The translations under genes were made by a program, and so were the position numbers. From Variovorax sp. dw_308 (GTDB lineage Bacteria > Pseudomonadota > Gammaproteobacteria > Burkholderiales > Burkholderiaceae_C), in NCBI RefSeq assembly GCF_019207085.1, contig NZ_JAATOM010000016.1, forward strand, positions 62,001-126,000: a stretch of DNA of 64,000 bases, given 5' to 3'. How positions within the stretch are numbered: the first letter of the stretch is position 1; each line of letters starts with the position of its first letter. This document shows, piece after piece, positions 43,483-52,727 of this stretch. The notes below the pieces were generated by a model, which saw only the letters and a list, made by a program, of their open reading frames with translations, was not told the DNA's origin and made no database searches.

Positions 43483-44360
43483 CAGACCTTCTTGCGCAGC
43501 TTCTCGCCGAACAATCCGTTGGGCTTGAACATCAGCATCAGCAGCACCACGATGTACGGCGCCGTGTCCTTGAAGCCGTCCGGCAGGTAGAAGCCCGAGA
43601 ACGACTCCACCACGCCGATCACCAGCCCGCCGACGATCGCGCCGGGCAGGCTGCCGAAGCCGCCCACCACCGCCGCCGGAAAGGCCTTGAGCCCGATGAA
43701 GCCCATGTTCGCGTGCACGAAAGTGATGGGTGCGAGCAGCATGCCCGCGATCGCCGCCACCGCCGCCGCCAGCCCCCACACCAGCCCGTTGAGACGCTTC
43801 ACCGGAATGCCCATGTAGTAAGCCGCGAGCTGGTTCTGCGAGGAGGCCTGCATCGCGATGCCGAGCTTGCTGTAGCGGAACATCGCGAACAGCAGCCCGC
43901 ACAACACCGCCGTCGCCACGATGATCACCATCTGCTCGACGTTGAGCACCAGCGCGCCGAGCTTCCAGATCTGGTCCTTGTAAGGCACGGGCAGCGTATT
44001 GGTCTCGGTGCCGATGCCCGGCAGCATCGTGATGACGCCGCGCGCGACATAGGCGATGCCGATGGTCAGCATCACGATCGAGAACTGAGGCTGGCCGAGG
44101 ATCGGGCGGATCACGAGCAACTCCAGCAGCACGCCGAAAGCGGCCATCGCGACGATCGCCAGTAGAGCCGCCATCCAGAACGGCATGCCCATCATCGAGA
44201 TGCCGACGAAGGCCGCGAAGGCGCCGAGCATCATCAGTTCGCCCTGCGCAAAGCTCACCGTCTCGGTGGCCTTGTAGATCAGCACGAAGCCAAGCGCGAT
44301 CAGGCCGTAGATGCAGCCCTGCGCAATGCCGGAAATCAGCAGCTGTAAGACTTGCAGCAA
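43482..44360 (-). CDS. livH: Branched-chain-type ABC transporter permease LivH
   Basis: A 292-residue permease: 'LLISGIAQGCIYGLIALGFVLIYKATETVSFAQGELMMLGAF' is the LivH N-terminal consensus, followed by 'QPQFSIVMLTIGIAYVARGVI' and 'VVGGFGSLPGAIVGGLVIGVVES'. No ATG fits: the best start is TTG at 44360, which has GGGAGG seven bases upstream and gives the expected N-terminus. The in-frame start at 44429 would extend into the AraC gene. It lies 16 bp after an AraC-type regulator on the same strand. Confidence 0.87.
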   Translation of the reverse strand: MLQVLQLLISGIAQGCIYGLIALGFVLIYKATETVSFAQGELMMLGAFAAFVGISMMGMPFWMAALLAIVAMAAFGVLLELLVIRPILGQPQFSIVMLTIGIAYVARGVITMLPGIGTETNTLPVPYKDQIWKLGALVLNVEQMVIIVATAVLCGLLFAMFRYSKLGIAMQASSQNQLAAYYMGIPVKRLNGLVWGLAAAVAAIAGMLLAPITFVHANMGFIGLKAFPAAVVGGFGSLPGAIVGGLVIGVVESFSGFYLPDGFKDTAPYIVVLLMLMFKPNGLFGEKLRKKV

Positions 44361-44376
44361 GAAAGGCCTCCCGAAT

Positions 44377-45195
44377 TCACAACACCACCCGCCCTGCGTC
44401 GTGCAACGCAAGGCGGCGCGAGCCGGCAAGAATGTCGCTCGGACGCAGGCCGTACACCTGCCGGATCGAATGGCTGAAATGTGTGGAATCGGGATAGCCC
44501 GCGTCGAGGGCGATGTCGGTCAGCGTGGACGGCTCGCGCACGTAGCGCAGCAGGCTGCGCGCGCGCTTCCAGGCGCGGAAGGCGCGGAAGGGCACGCCGA
44601 TCTCCTGCTTGAACAGGTGCAGGAAGCGCGAGAAGGAAAGATGCACCAGGGCTGCACAGGACTCGGCCGACGCGGTGCCGGCCGGGTCGATATTGATGCG
44701 GTCGACGACCTCGCGAATGCGCGCGTCGAAGGTGCGCGGCTTCAGCGCCGCGCCGAAGAACAAGGTGTCGAAGTCGAAGCTGTTGAAGCATTCGCGGCCC
44801 GACGCCGCAAGCAGCCGGGCATGGCCGTCGCGCACACGCTGCACGAAGGCCGGCGCGTCGTCGACCGGGCCGCAGTGGTGCATGAACGAAGGCAATGCAC
44901 CGGCGTCCACGGAGTCGGCTTCGATGAGCAGGTTGAGGATGAGCGGACTCTCGCTCTGCACCTGGTGCGGCACCTGCGCCGGCACCACCAGCAACTCACC
45001 GCTTTGCCACGCGCCGCCGCCGATGCGGATGCGGTTGGGTGGCGCGCCGGCCGGCGTCACATACACGCCGTGCCCGCCAAGCGTCCGCTCGCCCGCGGCG
45101 CCGAGCAGGCCTGCATAGAAAACGCGCTGCGTCGTGATCCACATGAGTCGCTCGCCCCTCTTCACAGGTCGTGCGCTGCCGGTTGAGTCCTGCAT
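44377..45195 (-). CDS. AraC family transcriptional regulator
   Basis: A 272-residue regulator. The N-terminal cupin-like part includes 'ERTLGGHGVYVTPAGAPPNRI' and 'GELLVVPAQVPHQV'; the C-terminal double HTH is 'LVHLSFSRFLHLFKQEIGVPFRAFRAWKRARSLL' and 'LTDIALDAGYPDSTHFSHSIRQVYGLRPSDI', the AraC signature. It heads the liv/acyl-CoA ligase operon, so it probably regulates that operon in response to the imported acid. Start at 45195 (MQDSTG) has GGAGG 10-15 bases upstream. Confidence 0.85.
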   Translation of the reverse strand: MQDSTGSARPVKRGERLMWITTQRVFYAGLLGAAGERTLGGHGVYVTPAGAPPNRIRIGGGAWQSGELLVVPAQVPHQVQSESPLILNLLIEADSVDAGALPSFMHHCGPVDDAPAFVQRVRDGHARLLAASGRECFNSFDFDTLFFGAALKPRTFDARIREVVDRINIDPAGTASAESCAALVHLSFSRFLHLFKQEIGVPFRAFRAWKRARSLLRYVREPSTLTDIALDAGYPDSTHFSHSIRQVYGLRPSDILAGSRRLALHDAGRVVL

Positions 45196-45359
45196 GCCCT
45201 TGTTGCCTCCTGTGTGTGTGGAATCGGTTGGCTGCCGCTTTTGTTGTAATGATTGCAGTTGCTGCTCTCGCTGCGCCATCCGTTTCGCGATCGGGGCATC
45301 GTAGCGGCGCAAATCGACGCGAGAGGCCCATTTGCGCCGGGACTTTCCCTAGTTGGGGT

Positions 45360-46298
45360 TCACCGCAATGCGCGCCGCAGTTCGGCCGCGCAAAGGCCGA
45401 CGGCCGCATTCGCTTCGTCGAGCACCTTGCCCATCGTGATGAAGCCGTGGATCTGGCGCTCGAAGCAGACGTAGGTCGCGCGGTTGCCGGCGGCGGCCAG
45501 CGTGTCGGCATATTCAAGGCCTTCGTCGCGCAGCGGATCGAAGCCGGCGGTGATCACGAGCGCGGGTGGCAGCTTCGACAAGTCCTTGTGCAGCAGCGGC
45601 GACGCGCGCCAGTCGAGGTCCTGCGCCACGTCGGTGATGTAGTGGTCGTGGAAGTAGGTGATGGTGTCGGCCTCGAGCAGGTAGCCCTTGCCGTTGGTGG
45701 TGTGCGAGGCATGGCCGCGGCGCATGTCGGTGCCGGGGTAGATCAGAAGCTGGAATGCGATCGGCAGATCGCCGGCATCGCGCGCCATGATCGACATCAC
45801 GGCAGCGAGGTTGCCGCCTGCGCTGTCGCCGCCGACGGCCAGGCGGTTGGCATCGATGCCGAGCGAGGCCGCCTCCTGGCGGATCCAGCGCGTGGCCGCC
45901 CACGAGTCGTCGACGGCCGCGGGGAAGCGGTGCTCGGGCGCAAGCCGGTAGTCCACCGCGACCACCGCGCAGCCGGAGCCGTTGCACAGCTCGCGGCACA
46001 GCACGTCATGCGTGTCGAGGTCGCCGATGACCCAGCCGCCGCCGTGGTAGTAGACGAGCACGGGCAACACCTCGCCGGGCTGGCTGCCCATCGGGCGGTA
46101 GAGGCGTAGCGGGATTGCGCCTGCGGGGCCGGGAGCGCTGAGCTCGCGCACTTCGGCGACGGCGGAGGGCTCGGGCTGCGTGACGGCGCGGCGGTCGCGG
46201 TAGAAGGCGCGGGCTTCGACGGCGGGCAACGTGTGCGTCGGCGGCACGTTGCGCGATGCGATGAAGTCGAGCAGGCCGCGGGCTTGGGGGTGGAGCAT
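45360..46298 (-). CDS. Alpha/beta hydrolase, hormone-sensitive-lipase family esterase
   Basis: A 312-residue carboxylesterase with the HSL family box HGGGW (85-89) and the nucleophile elbow GDSAGG (Ser159). Asp254 in 'GFDPLRDEG' and His284 in 'RQIHGF' complete the triad. It hydrolyses short-chain esters in the cytoplasm. The ATG at 46298 (MLHPQARG) is chosen by homology; the frame upstream is unrelated. It is transcribed towards the AraC gene but not part of its operon. Confidence 0.87.
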   Translation of the reverse strand: MLHPQARGLLDFIASRNVPPTHTLPAVEARAFYRDRRAVTQPEPSAVAEVRELSAPGPAGAIPLRLYRPMGSQPGEVLPVLVYYHGGGWVIGDLDTHDVLCRELCNGSGCAVVAVDYRLAPEHRFPAAVDDSWAATRWIRQEAASLGIDANRLAVGGDSAGGNLAAVMSIMARDAGDLPIAFQLLIYPGTDMRRGHASHTTNGKGYLLEADTITYFHDHYITDVAQDLDWRASPLLHKDLSKLPPALVITAGFDPLRDEGLEYADTLAAAGNRATYVCFERQIHGFITMGKVLDEANAAVGLCAAELRRALR

Positions 46299-46464
46299 GG
46301 GGTCCCTTGAAAGGCTGAGGAAGGGACCAGTTTCGAACGAATGACGGGATGGCGGTATCAGCAGGCACCCGGATGTCCGCTCGATACGCGGGGCTCTGTT
46401 GACCGCATGGGTCCGCGTCAGTAGTCGAGCTTGCCGTCCGTGCGCTGGCGCCACCTGAGGCGGG

Positions 46465-47379
46465 TCAGTTGCGCGGCATGCGCTTTGGAGGCAAGGGGCA
46501 GATGCGGTCGATGTCTGGGAATTTCTTCGTCCTGTCGTCTTCACGCTCTCGCCAAAGTCGCTCATAGCACCCGCTGCGAATGACGTCCTTCTCAAACCCA
46601 TACTCACCGTCTCTGAACAATACCCATAGATCAAATAGGCTCTGAACATGACCAAGCTTTGCAGCTGCCTGATAGGCCATCAACGCCTCCTTGGGCTTGC
46701 TTTCATAGCCCACGTATTGCCTTGCGAGCGCGTAGCCTGCTTCGCCAAGTCCTTGATCGAGCGCGCACTGGAACATGGCGCGAGCAACGGCGAAGCCTCG
46801 CTCCTTCTCATCGGGACCGAGCTGTGCGACAGCCTTTCGTATGGTCTCGCCCGCAGAAAGCTGCCCCTGTGCGTTCCCTAAGTCCGCCGCCCTTCGGAAA
46901 TACGAAAGCGCTGCTTTGCGGTCTTCTGTCACACCGATGCCTTGTTGCAGGAACGTGCCCATGTGGTAGTACCCCATGCCAATGTTCATCGCTATCAGCT
47001 TCTCGGCCCACTCGACCGCATTCGCGTCGCTGGGCTTCACGCCATCGCCATCGAGATACATCACCACAAGGTTATTCATGGCGAGCACATGCCCGTGCTC
47101 GGCGGCTCTCTTTGTCAGTGCAAAGGCCTCTTTCAGGAGCGCCTCATCGTCTTTGGCCGTGCCCGCTCGATGCAGGCCGCTGCCTCGCTGGAACCAGACT
47201 TCGGCATCAGGCTCGCCCGCGACTTTTGGCCAAGTGTCCTTTTCATGGGCGCATTGGAATGTGAGCGCTTTCCAGTCGATGCTGAGAGTGGTCATAGGCT
47301 TGCTCCCGGAGCGGGTGTCGCAACCGAAGAGAACGGCTGCAACAGACAATAAAACGGCGACGCAACGGTGCGAATCCAC
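46465..47379 (-). CDS. Sel1-repeat lipoprotein, putative immunity protein of the adjacent phospholipase effector
   Basis: A 304-residue protein with an N-terminal signal and lipobox-like LFGC (about 17-20). The middle contains Sel1-type helix pairs: 'AAEHGHVLAMNNLVVMYLDGDGV', 'GMGYYHMGTFLQQGIGVTEDRKAALSYFRRAADLGNAQGQL' and 'GLGEAGYALARQYVG'. The C-terminal 'FPDIDRICPLPPKRMP' is typical of Sel1 proteins paired with Tle5-type phospholipases. Immunity to Pseudomonas PldA/PldB is provided by similar exported Sel1 proteins. The gene begins 3 bp after the effector stop, supporting an effector-immunity pair. Confidence 0.75.
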   Translation of the reverse strand: MDSHRCVAVLLSVAAVLFGCDTRSGSKPMTTLSIDWKALTFQCAHEKDTWPKVAGEPDAEVWFQRGSGLHRAGTAKDDEALLKEAFALTKRAAEHGHVLAMNNLVVMYLDGDGVKPSDANAVEWAEKLIAMNIGMGYYHMGTFLQQGIGVTEDRKAALSYFRRAADLGNAQGQLSAGETIRKAVAQLGPDEKERGFAVARAMFQCALDQGLGEAGYALARQYVGYESKPKEALMAYQAAAKLGHVQSLFDLWVLFRDGEYGFEKDVIRSGCYERLWREREDDRTKKFPDIDRICPLPPKRMPRN

Positions 47380-47382
47380 AGG

Positions 47383-49197
47383 TCAATCCGGGCGCCGGTT
47401 GGCAAAGAATCCAGAAGGAGAGTCATCATAGAACTCGATAAGCGCCGACGACAGTGCGCTTCCATTGGCTTTTGCCTCGCCATTCCTTGCAGTGATCGTC
47501 TGCCACGCGCGAAACTCCTCTTTCAAATCATTTCCTGGCTTGCGCTTTGTATGTATCTCCCACAATCGCTGACGCCATTCCCTAGCTATGTCAGGCGCAG
47601 GCACCGCAATATTGAGTTCCGAGTCCGACTCCATGCTGCGCACATTCACGTTGGCCGATCCGACTGTGAAGAACACGTCGTCGACTAACAGCAATTTAGA
47701 GTGCACGTAGATGTTCTTGTAGTCGGCAACAGCCGGCGGTTGATAAATGCTGATGTTGGGAAAGCCCGTCGAGCTTGCGCCACCCACGGGAAGTGCTTGC
47801 GGTAAATCTTGCTTGAACCCACTCGCGCACAGGGTGCATACATGAATATTCACGCCCTCAAGATCCCTCTTTCGCAATGCACGACTGTCCTCAGACTCGG
47901 ATTTTCTGCCTTCCTCCTGTTTCTCGATCCTCGGCAAATGATTGGATTTCCCCAGCGCATTGAGCATGTCGTAGGTGCTCACGCGTCCAGTCAGCTCCGG
48001 AACGTTTGTGACCACAAAAATGTAGAAGTCGCGCTTCCAACCGCCTGCCTTGAGCTTCCTGCGCACTTCGCGAAGATGCATCGCCAATTCGAGATTGCGA
48101 AAGTACTGGTTCTCAAAATACACGTAGCTGCGCGCATTGCTCAGCGCAATCTTGTAGACATCCAGGATGGACTGATCCCCCTCCTGCGGCTGAGTTCGGC
48201 AAATTTGTGCCATTTGTGGTTTGCCACGCTTGGCCGCCGACGCTTCGAACGCACTAGGTTTCAGCGTTTTTCTTGATTCGGGAATAGGCATATCACCCCA
48301 AAACCAGGGCTGCGCCTTAGTCCACGCAGTCGAGAAGTTTTCGTTCAAGTCGAACAGCACTGGGCCGAAAACGCGGGACGAAAGATCTTGCCAAGGCCCG
48401 AAGCCAAGTCGCAGGGCGCTGTCGTAGTCGTGGCTGTCGGAATCCCAGTAGTCATTCATCGAGTTGTGGCCCATGACGAAGCCAACCGCTGCATCAGGCA
48501 ACTCGTAATCCACGAGCAGCATCTTTTGATGATGCGAAGCGGTTGTTGCCAGCGCAGTTGTCATCGTGCTCCGGCCGTGTTTCGCGATCTCCCGATTCCA
48601 GATGTGCGAACTGTCCGAACTGTCGAAACCACGCCTTCGAAAGGACATGTTTCCGTTCTTCTCTGCAAACCAGCGGCGATTGAATGCCATGGCTTCAGGG
48701 TCATTTTTCAGCATGGCCCCGCTGCTGGTCAGGATTCCGTACTTGTTTTCTTTGTCGCGGTCTCCACTGGCATTGCCGGCGGAGGTCGCTCCAACGCCCG
48801 AACCCAAACCCGCTGCCCCTCCACCGCTCCCGAACAAGCCGTCTCCTGCTGTGGGTTCGGTCCCTGGAAAAGCACCGCTCCAGACAAGCACTCGGACTTG
48901 GAGGCCGGCCTTGGCTTTTTGCAGAAGCAGTTCTCCGTAGCGCAGACCATCAGGGCGACGTAAGCGCATGCTCGGGTCGAAGCCCCACGTGATGATGTCG
49001 ATGCTCTTGGTTGCTCCAGAGACTGCGGCATGCACTGCGCCGAATGCCTGTTCGCCATTAGTAAGCGGCTCGACGAAGTTTGCGGCACGCGGCGGGTACT
49101 TGCTTTTTTGAGTGAACCATGGCTGAGTCAGATTCACGTCACGCTTAACGTCCAGCGCAATGGCCGTCTTTTCGACGGGAGGTGTGAATGTGGTCAT
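47383..49197 (-). CDS. Phospholipase D-type T6SS effector (Tle5-like)
   Basis: A 604-residue protein with two HKD catalytic motifs: 'SHHQKMLLVD' (His223, Lys225, Asp230) and 'VHSKLLLVD' (His499, Lys501, Asp506), each followed by the G(S/H)xN strand as in Tle5/PldA/PldB effectors. It would cleave phosphatidylethanolamine in target cell membranes. A Gly/Ser-rich insert (about 119-146) separates early strands. No signal peptide is seen, consistent with VgrG-dependent delivery. It starts 7 bp after vgrG and has lower GC than vgrG, suggesting recruitment by transfer. Confidence 0.87.
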   Translation of the reverse strand: MTTFTPPVEKTAIALDVKRDVNLTQPWFTQKSKYPPRAANFVEPLTNGEQAFGAVHAAVSGATKSIDIITWGFDPSMRLRRPDGLRYGELLLQKAKAGLQVRVLVWSGAFPGTEPTAGDGLFGSGGGAAGLGSGVGATSAGNASGDRDKENKYGILTSSGAMLKNDPEAMAFNRRWFAEKNGNMSFRRRGFDSSDSSHIWNREIAKHGRSTMTTALATTASHHQKMLLVDYELPDAAVGFVMGHNSMNDYWDSDSHDYDSALRLGFGPWQDLSSRVFGPVLFDLNENFSTAWTKAQPWFWGDMPIPESRKTLKPSAFEASAAKRGKPQMAQICRTQPQEGDQSILDVYKIALSNARSYVYFENQYFRNLELAMHLREVRRKLKAGGWKRDFYIFVVTNVPELTGRVSTYDMLNALGKSNHLPRIEKQEEGRKSESEDSRALRKRDLEGVNIHVCTLCASGFKQDLPQALPVGGASSTGFPNISIYQPPAVADYKNIYVHSKLLLVDDVFFTVGSANVNVRSMESDSELNIAVPAPDIAREWRQRLWEIHTKRKPGNDLKEEFRAWQTITARNGEAKANGSALSSALIEFYDDSPSGFFANRRPD

Positions 49198-49204
49198 CGA
49201 AATT

Positions 49205-52200
49205 TCAATCTTGGTTCTTGCCACGCCACGCGCGTTTGCGAAATTCGTCGCCTTCGGCTCCGTAGTCAGCCTTGTCACCCGCTTCGTGCTCAAAGCCGCG
49301 GTAGCCTTGATTGGCCAACTTTCGCGCGGCATCGGAGCCGAACGTCTCAAGCGCATCAACCTCGAAAACTTGCCCGGTGACAAGTTCCACCTTGTATTGC
49401 TGGGTGCTCTCTTTGTGGTCCCACATCACGGAGCCGTCATCCTCGGTCACGCCTTTCTGAAGGACCGCACCATCGGCGTAGAGGGTATACGGCTCCCCAC
49501 CGTAGTTCTGCATGAGGCCGGGCATGGCTCCAAGGCTGAACATGGCCCTTGACTTGAGGGGGCTGGTGGTCGAGTCCGGGAACTCGGGCAGCTTGAAGTT
49601 CCCTCGCGTTGGCCCTGCCAACGTCCTCTGCATCGTGTAGTAAGTGATCGTCCCCGGACACTGGAACGTGATGTCCCCGTTCTCCACTACGATGGAGGCG
49701 CCTTGGGCTGTGGCGACCTTGATCTTCTTCTTGGCCGCAAGCTCGACGGTCTTGCTTGTGCTGGCGATCTTCAGCTTGTCCTTGGCCTGGATCTTCAGTT
49801 CGTCGTGCTGCGCCTGGAAGTCCAGGTCGTCCTTGCTGGCGATGACGCTCAGGCCCGCTTCCGCATCAGCCTTCTGCGCACCCGCGAGGACGCCGATGGC
49901 CTGGCCGCTGTGGATGCGCAGCGCGTCCGCCAATGCGAAGTTCAGGTCGCCTGCGGTGGCAAGCGTGGCGGTCTCTCCGGCCACTACCTGCACATGCTGG
50001 CCAGCCACCATCGCGAGTCCGCCCTTGGCCGCCATGGCGATCACCGCATCGGTGGCGTGCGGGACCTTGTCCTTGCCGGCTGCGATGGCCTTGTCTGCGG
50101 CGTCCGAGTAGGCGTCTTGCAGATCGCGCCCGTCCACCATGCCGCTGACTGCGTGCTGCATCGCTGCGTAGGGCGCCTTGTCCTTGTCCAGGATCGATTC
50201 GTTCGGCTTGGTCGCGCCGACATGGCCCGCCATCTGAACCGTGAGATGCGTCTTTGCTGCGCCGCTCAAGGCTTGTCCCAACTGTTGCACCTGCTTCATC
50301 AACGCCATGCCCGCAGCGAAGTCGCCCGTGGGTTCGAGCCTGCTACCGCCCTGCCCGTGGTACGTGCTCAGGAGGACGCCCTTGCCGCCTCGCAGTGATG
50401 CGTACGCATCGGTCCTGAGTTCCAGCCCCTGCCCCCGGAAGCTGCCGCGGTAGTTGTCCTTCTGGTGGATCAGGTGGCCCAGGTTCAACTGGCTATGCCC
50501 GGTGCTGGCATGAAGCTGGATTCGCAACTGGCTGTCCGAGTCGTCGAAGACGAGTTGGCTGTAGCCCGCACCACCGAACTCCTTGGTCTTGAAGCCGGTC
50601 AAGGCCGCAGCGTTGCGGTGGCCCCTGGGGTCGGCGCTGGCGCCGTGCCACGCGGGGGCGTTGCCGCTGGATTCGCCATTGGCGAGGTTGGCCTGGGCGC
50701 TGGCGGCAGCGTCGCTGGCTTGGGCGAAGACGCTGGTGTCGCTCTGCGCCTTCGTTTCGCCGCCGGGGGTCGGGGCGATGCCACCTTCGCCCCGGCCGTT
50801 GTACAGGCCGCCGACCACGATGGGCTGGTCGATGTCGCCATCGGCGAAGCGCACCGCGACCTCTTGGCCGATGCGGTGGATCCACTGCCAGCCCATGCCG
50901 GGGCCGGCCTGGCGCTGGGCGCTGCGGGTCCAGCGGGTGGTCTTGTTGTCGTCGCGGGCTTCCTCGGGCCGCTGCCAGTGGAAGCGCACGCGGATGTCGC
51001 CGCGGGCGTTGCAGTAGAGCTCGTCGGCGCCGCTGGGACTGGTCTCGCCGGAAGGGCCGACGACGATGGCGCTTTGGATGCCGTGCACGGTCGGCTTGGC
51101 ATGCAGGCGGGCGCCGTTGGCTGCGATGACGGCCGGGCGCCAGGGGCGGACTTCGTGGACGCCTGCGAAGCTGTTGGCGTAGCCGGTGGACTGGGCGGTC
51201 GCGAGGGCCTGGCGGTCGGGCTGCGGGTCGATGCGAGATGTCGCGTCCGGCGATGCGGAGCCTGATCGCGGTGCCAAGCCGAACACCTCAGCTTCCGTGG
51301 TGATGGCCGAGAGTGCACTCACCGCCTGCGCATCGAACACCAGATACGGCAACAAGCCTCCGAGCTGCGCCGCGATCGAAGCAGCGGTATCGCGCGGGAG
51401 GTTGTTGATGCCGACGTGCTCAATGCTGTCGAGCAGCAGGTGCGGGGGCTTGGTCAGGCCGAGTGCCGGGGCGTTGGTGATTTCGATGCGCGTACCGGCG
51501 CGCAGGGTGCGCACGGTGCTGTGGCCGATCAGCATGTCGGCACGGCATTCGGCCGCCTCCATGAGCAGGCCTGCATAGCGACCCACCGTGCCGCTGTCAC
51601 TCCAGTTGCGCGCCTGATCGTTCAGGCCTTGCACGTCGTCGTATTCGAGGCGGGCGGCGCGCGGGCCGCCCACCGGGAAGGTGGTAGGGGCGCTGCCGCT
51701 GACCTGACGCTTGGCGTCCACATGCCAGGCGGCCAGGTTCACCTGCGCAACCGAGTGGCGCATGCGTCGCGCCAGCGCCTGCACGGCGTCACTGCGCTCT
51801 TGGGAGCTCTTGCGATGGAAGCGGATGGGCGATGACGGGTCGGCCGGTTGCTGTTCGTTGGCAGCGAAGAGGATGAGCTTGTGGCCCAGCGGGGCCGCCT
51901 CGTCCTCTTCGATGCGCCAGGCCAAGCCTTCTTCGGCCAATAGGCGAGACAGGAAGTCGAAGTCGGTTTCGCGGTACTGCGTGCAATAGGTTCGCTCAGG
52001 CGCGCCAGCCAGGAAACCCGAGGCCTCCGGGGAGTAGTCCCACGGCATCGCGTCAGCGTAAGGCGCGAGCACCTGCTCGACGATATCGGCGACCGTGCGC
52101 CGCTGGAACACTTGGCTGCGGGCCTGCTGCGTGGCCAGCCACAAGGCGGGCACCAAGGTCAGGCGGTAGCGCGCCAGGCCGCCGTTGGCGCCGAGCGATT

Positions 52201-52507
52201 CGGCGGCGCGAACCATGCCGCTGCGGCGCACCAGTTCGCCGTTCGCAAGCACGCTGAGCAGCGTGAGCGATTCGCCCACCATCGACTTGAGTTCGAGGTG
52301 CGCGTCCAGGCTCAGGCAGACGATGCGCAGTTCGAACAGGCCGCTGATCGCTTCGCGTTGCACCCAGCCTTCGACGCGGAGCGCATCGACGATGGCGTTG
52401 CTATTGCCGTCTTGTCCGCTGGCGGCTTGCAGCCGGTAAAGGCGGTTGGCCTGGCTGAGTTCGGCCCAGGCGGCCGCGACGTCAATGCCCGACATGGGCA
52501 TCGGCAC
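49205..52507 (-). CDS. vgrG: Type VI secretion spike protein VgrG with DUF2345 and C-terminal extension
   Basis: A 1100-residue protein. Residues about 10-560 form the gp27/gp44-like head ('GWVQREAISGLFELRIVCLSLDAHLELKSMVGE', 'RETDFDFLSRLLAEEGLAWRIEEDEA'), then the gp5 OB-fold stretch 'QEVAVRFADGDIDQPIVVGGLYNGRG', then a DUF2345 domain ('GLELRTDAYASLRGGKGVLLSTYHGQGG', ..., 'LKIASTSKTVELAAKKKIKVAT') to about 930. The last 160 residues ('GAMPGLMQNYGGEPYTLYADGAVLQKGVTEDDG' onward) are a linker likely to carry the effector. Starts GTG 52507, ATG 52501 and ATG 52495 are all possible. Orphan: no other T6SS structural gene is in the window. Confidence 0.93.
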   Translation of the reverse strand: MPMPMSGIDVAAAWAELSQANRLYRLQAASGQDGNSNAIVDALRVEGWVQREAISGLFELRIVCLSLDAHLELKSMVGESLTLLSVLANGELVRRSGMVRAAESLGANGGLARYRLTLVPALWLATQQARSQVFQRRTVADIVEQVLAPYADAMPWDYSPEASGFLAGAPERTYCTQYRETDFDFLSRLLAEEGLAWRIEEDEAAPLGHKLILFAANEQQPADPSSPIRFHRKSSQERSDAVQALARRMRHSVAQVNLAAWHVDAKRQVSGSAPTTFPVGGPRAARLEYDDVQGLNDQARNWSDSGTVGRYAGLLMEAAECRADMLIGHSTVRTLRAGTRIEITNAPALGLTKPPHLLLDSIEHVGINNLPRDTAASIAAQLGGLLPYLVFDAQAVSALSAITTEAEVFGLAPRSGSASPDATSRIDPQPDRQALATAQSTGYANSFAGVHEVRPWRPAVIAANGARLHAKPTVHGIQSAIVVGPSGETSPSGADELYCNARGDIRVRFHWQRPEEARDDNKTTRWTRSAQRQAGPGMGWQWIHRIGQEVAVRFADGDIDQPIVVGGLYNGRGEGGIAPTPGGETKAQSDTSVFAQASDAAASAQANLANGESSGNAPAWHGASADPRGHRNAAALTGFKTKEFGGAGYSQLVFDDSDSQLRIQLHASTGHSQLNLGHLIHQKDNYRGSFRGQGLELRTDAYASLRGGKGVLLSTYHGQGGSRLEPTGDFAAGMALMKQVQQLGQALSGAAKTHLTVQMAGHVGATKPNESILDKDKAPYAAMQHAVSGMVDGRDLQDAYSDAADKAIAAGKDKVPHATDAVIAMAAKGGLAMVAGQHVQVVAGETATLATAGDLNFALADALRIHSGQAIGVLAGAQKADAEAGLSVIASKDDLDFQAQHDELKIQAKDKLKIASTSKTVELAAKKKIKVATAQGASIVVENGDITFQCPGTITYYTMQRTLAGPTRGNFKLPEFPDSTTSPLKSRAMFSLGAMPGLMQNYGGEPYTLYADGAVLQKGVTEDDGSVMWDHKESTQQYKVELVTGQVFEVDALETFGSDAARKLANQGYRGFEHEAGDKADYGAEGDEFRKRAWRGKNQD

Positions 52508-52679
52508 GGTTTTCGTGCATGATTTTTCTACTCCCTGACGCGTGCGGTGCCAGAACGGCCCGCATCTTGACCGCGCAGTCTACTGGCTCGGCGCGCGGTT
52601 GCTCTGCCTTTGATTGAGGATGCGTCAGCGCGCCTGCGTACAAAGGCCAGGAAATCGCCGGCCGCTGCGCGGCGCTTGC

Positions 52680-52696
52680 GCTATCTTTTCAATAGC
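52680..52696. repeat. GCTAT...ATAGC hairpin element, copy 2
   Basis: GCTAT (52680-52684), loop CTTTTCA, ATAGC (52692-52696), preceded by GCGCTTGC, shares the arms and T-rich loop of the element at 13310. It lies between vgrG and purT, both minus-strand genes, 32 bp beyond the purT stop. Confidence 0.5.
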
Positions 52697-52727
52697 AGGC
52701 CACGCTGACGGATTGCGGCGGCGGCGT

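Noticed and set aside
46420..46464. Short minus-strand tail ending KLDY after the Sel1 gene
   Set aside because: Too short and without a start; may be the end of a lost gene but cannot be supported.
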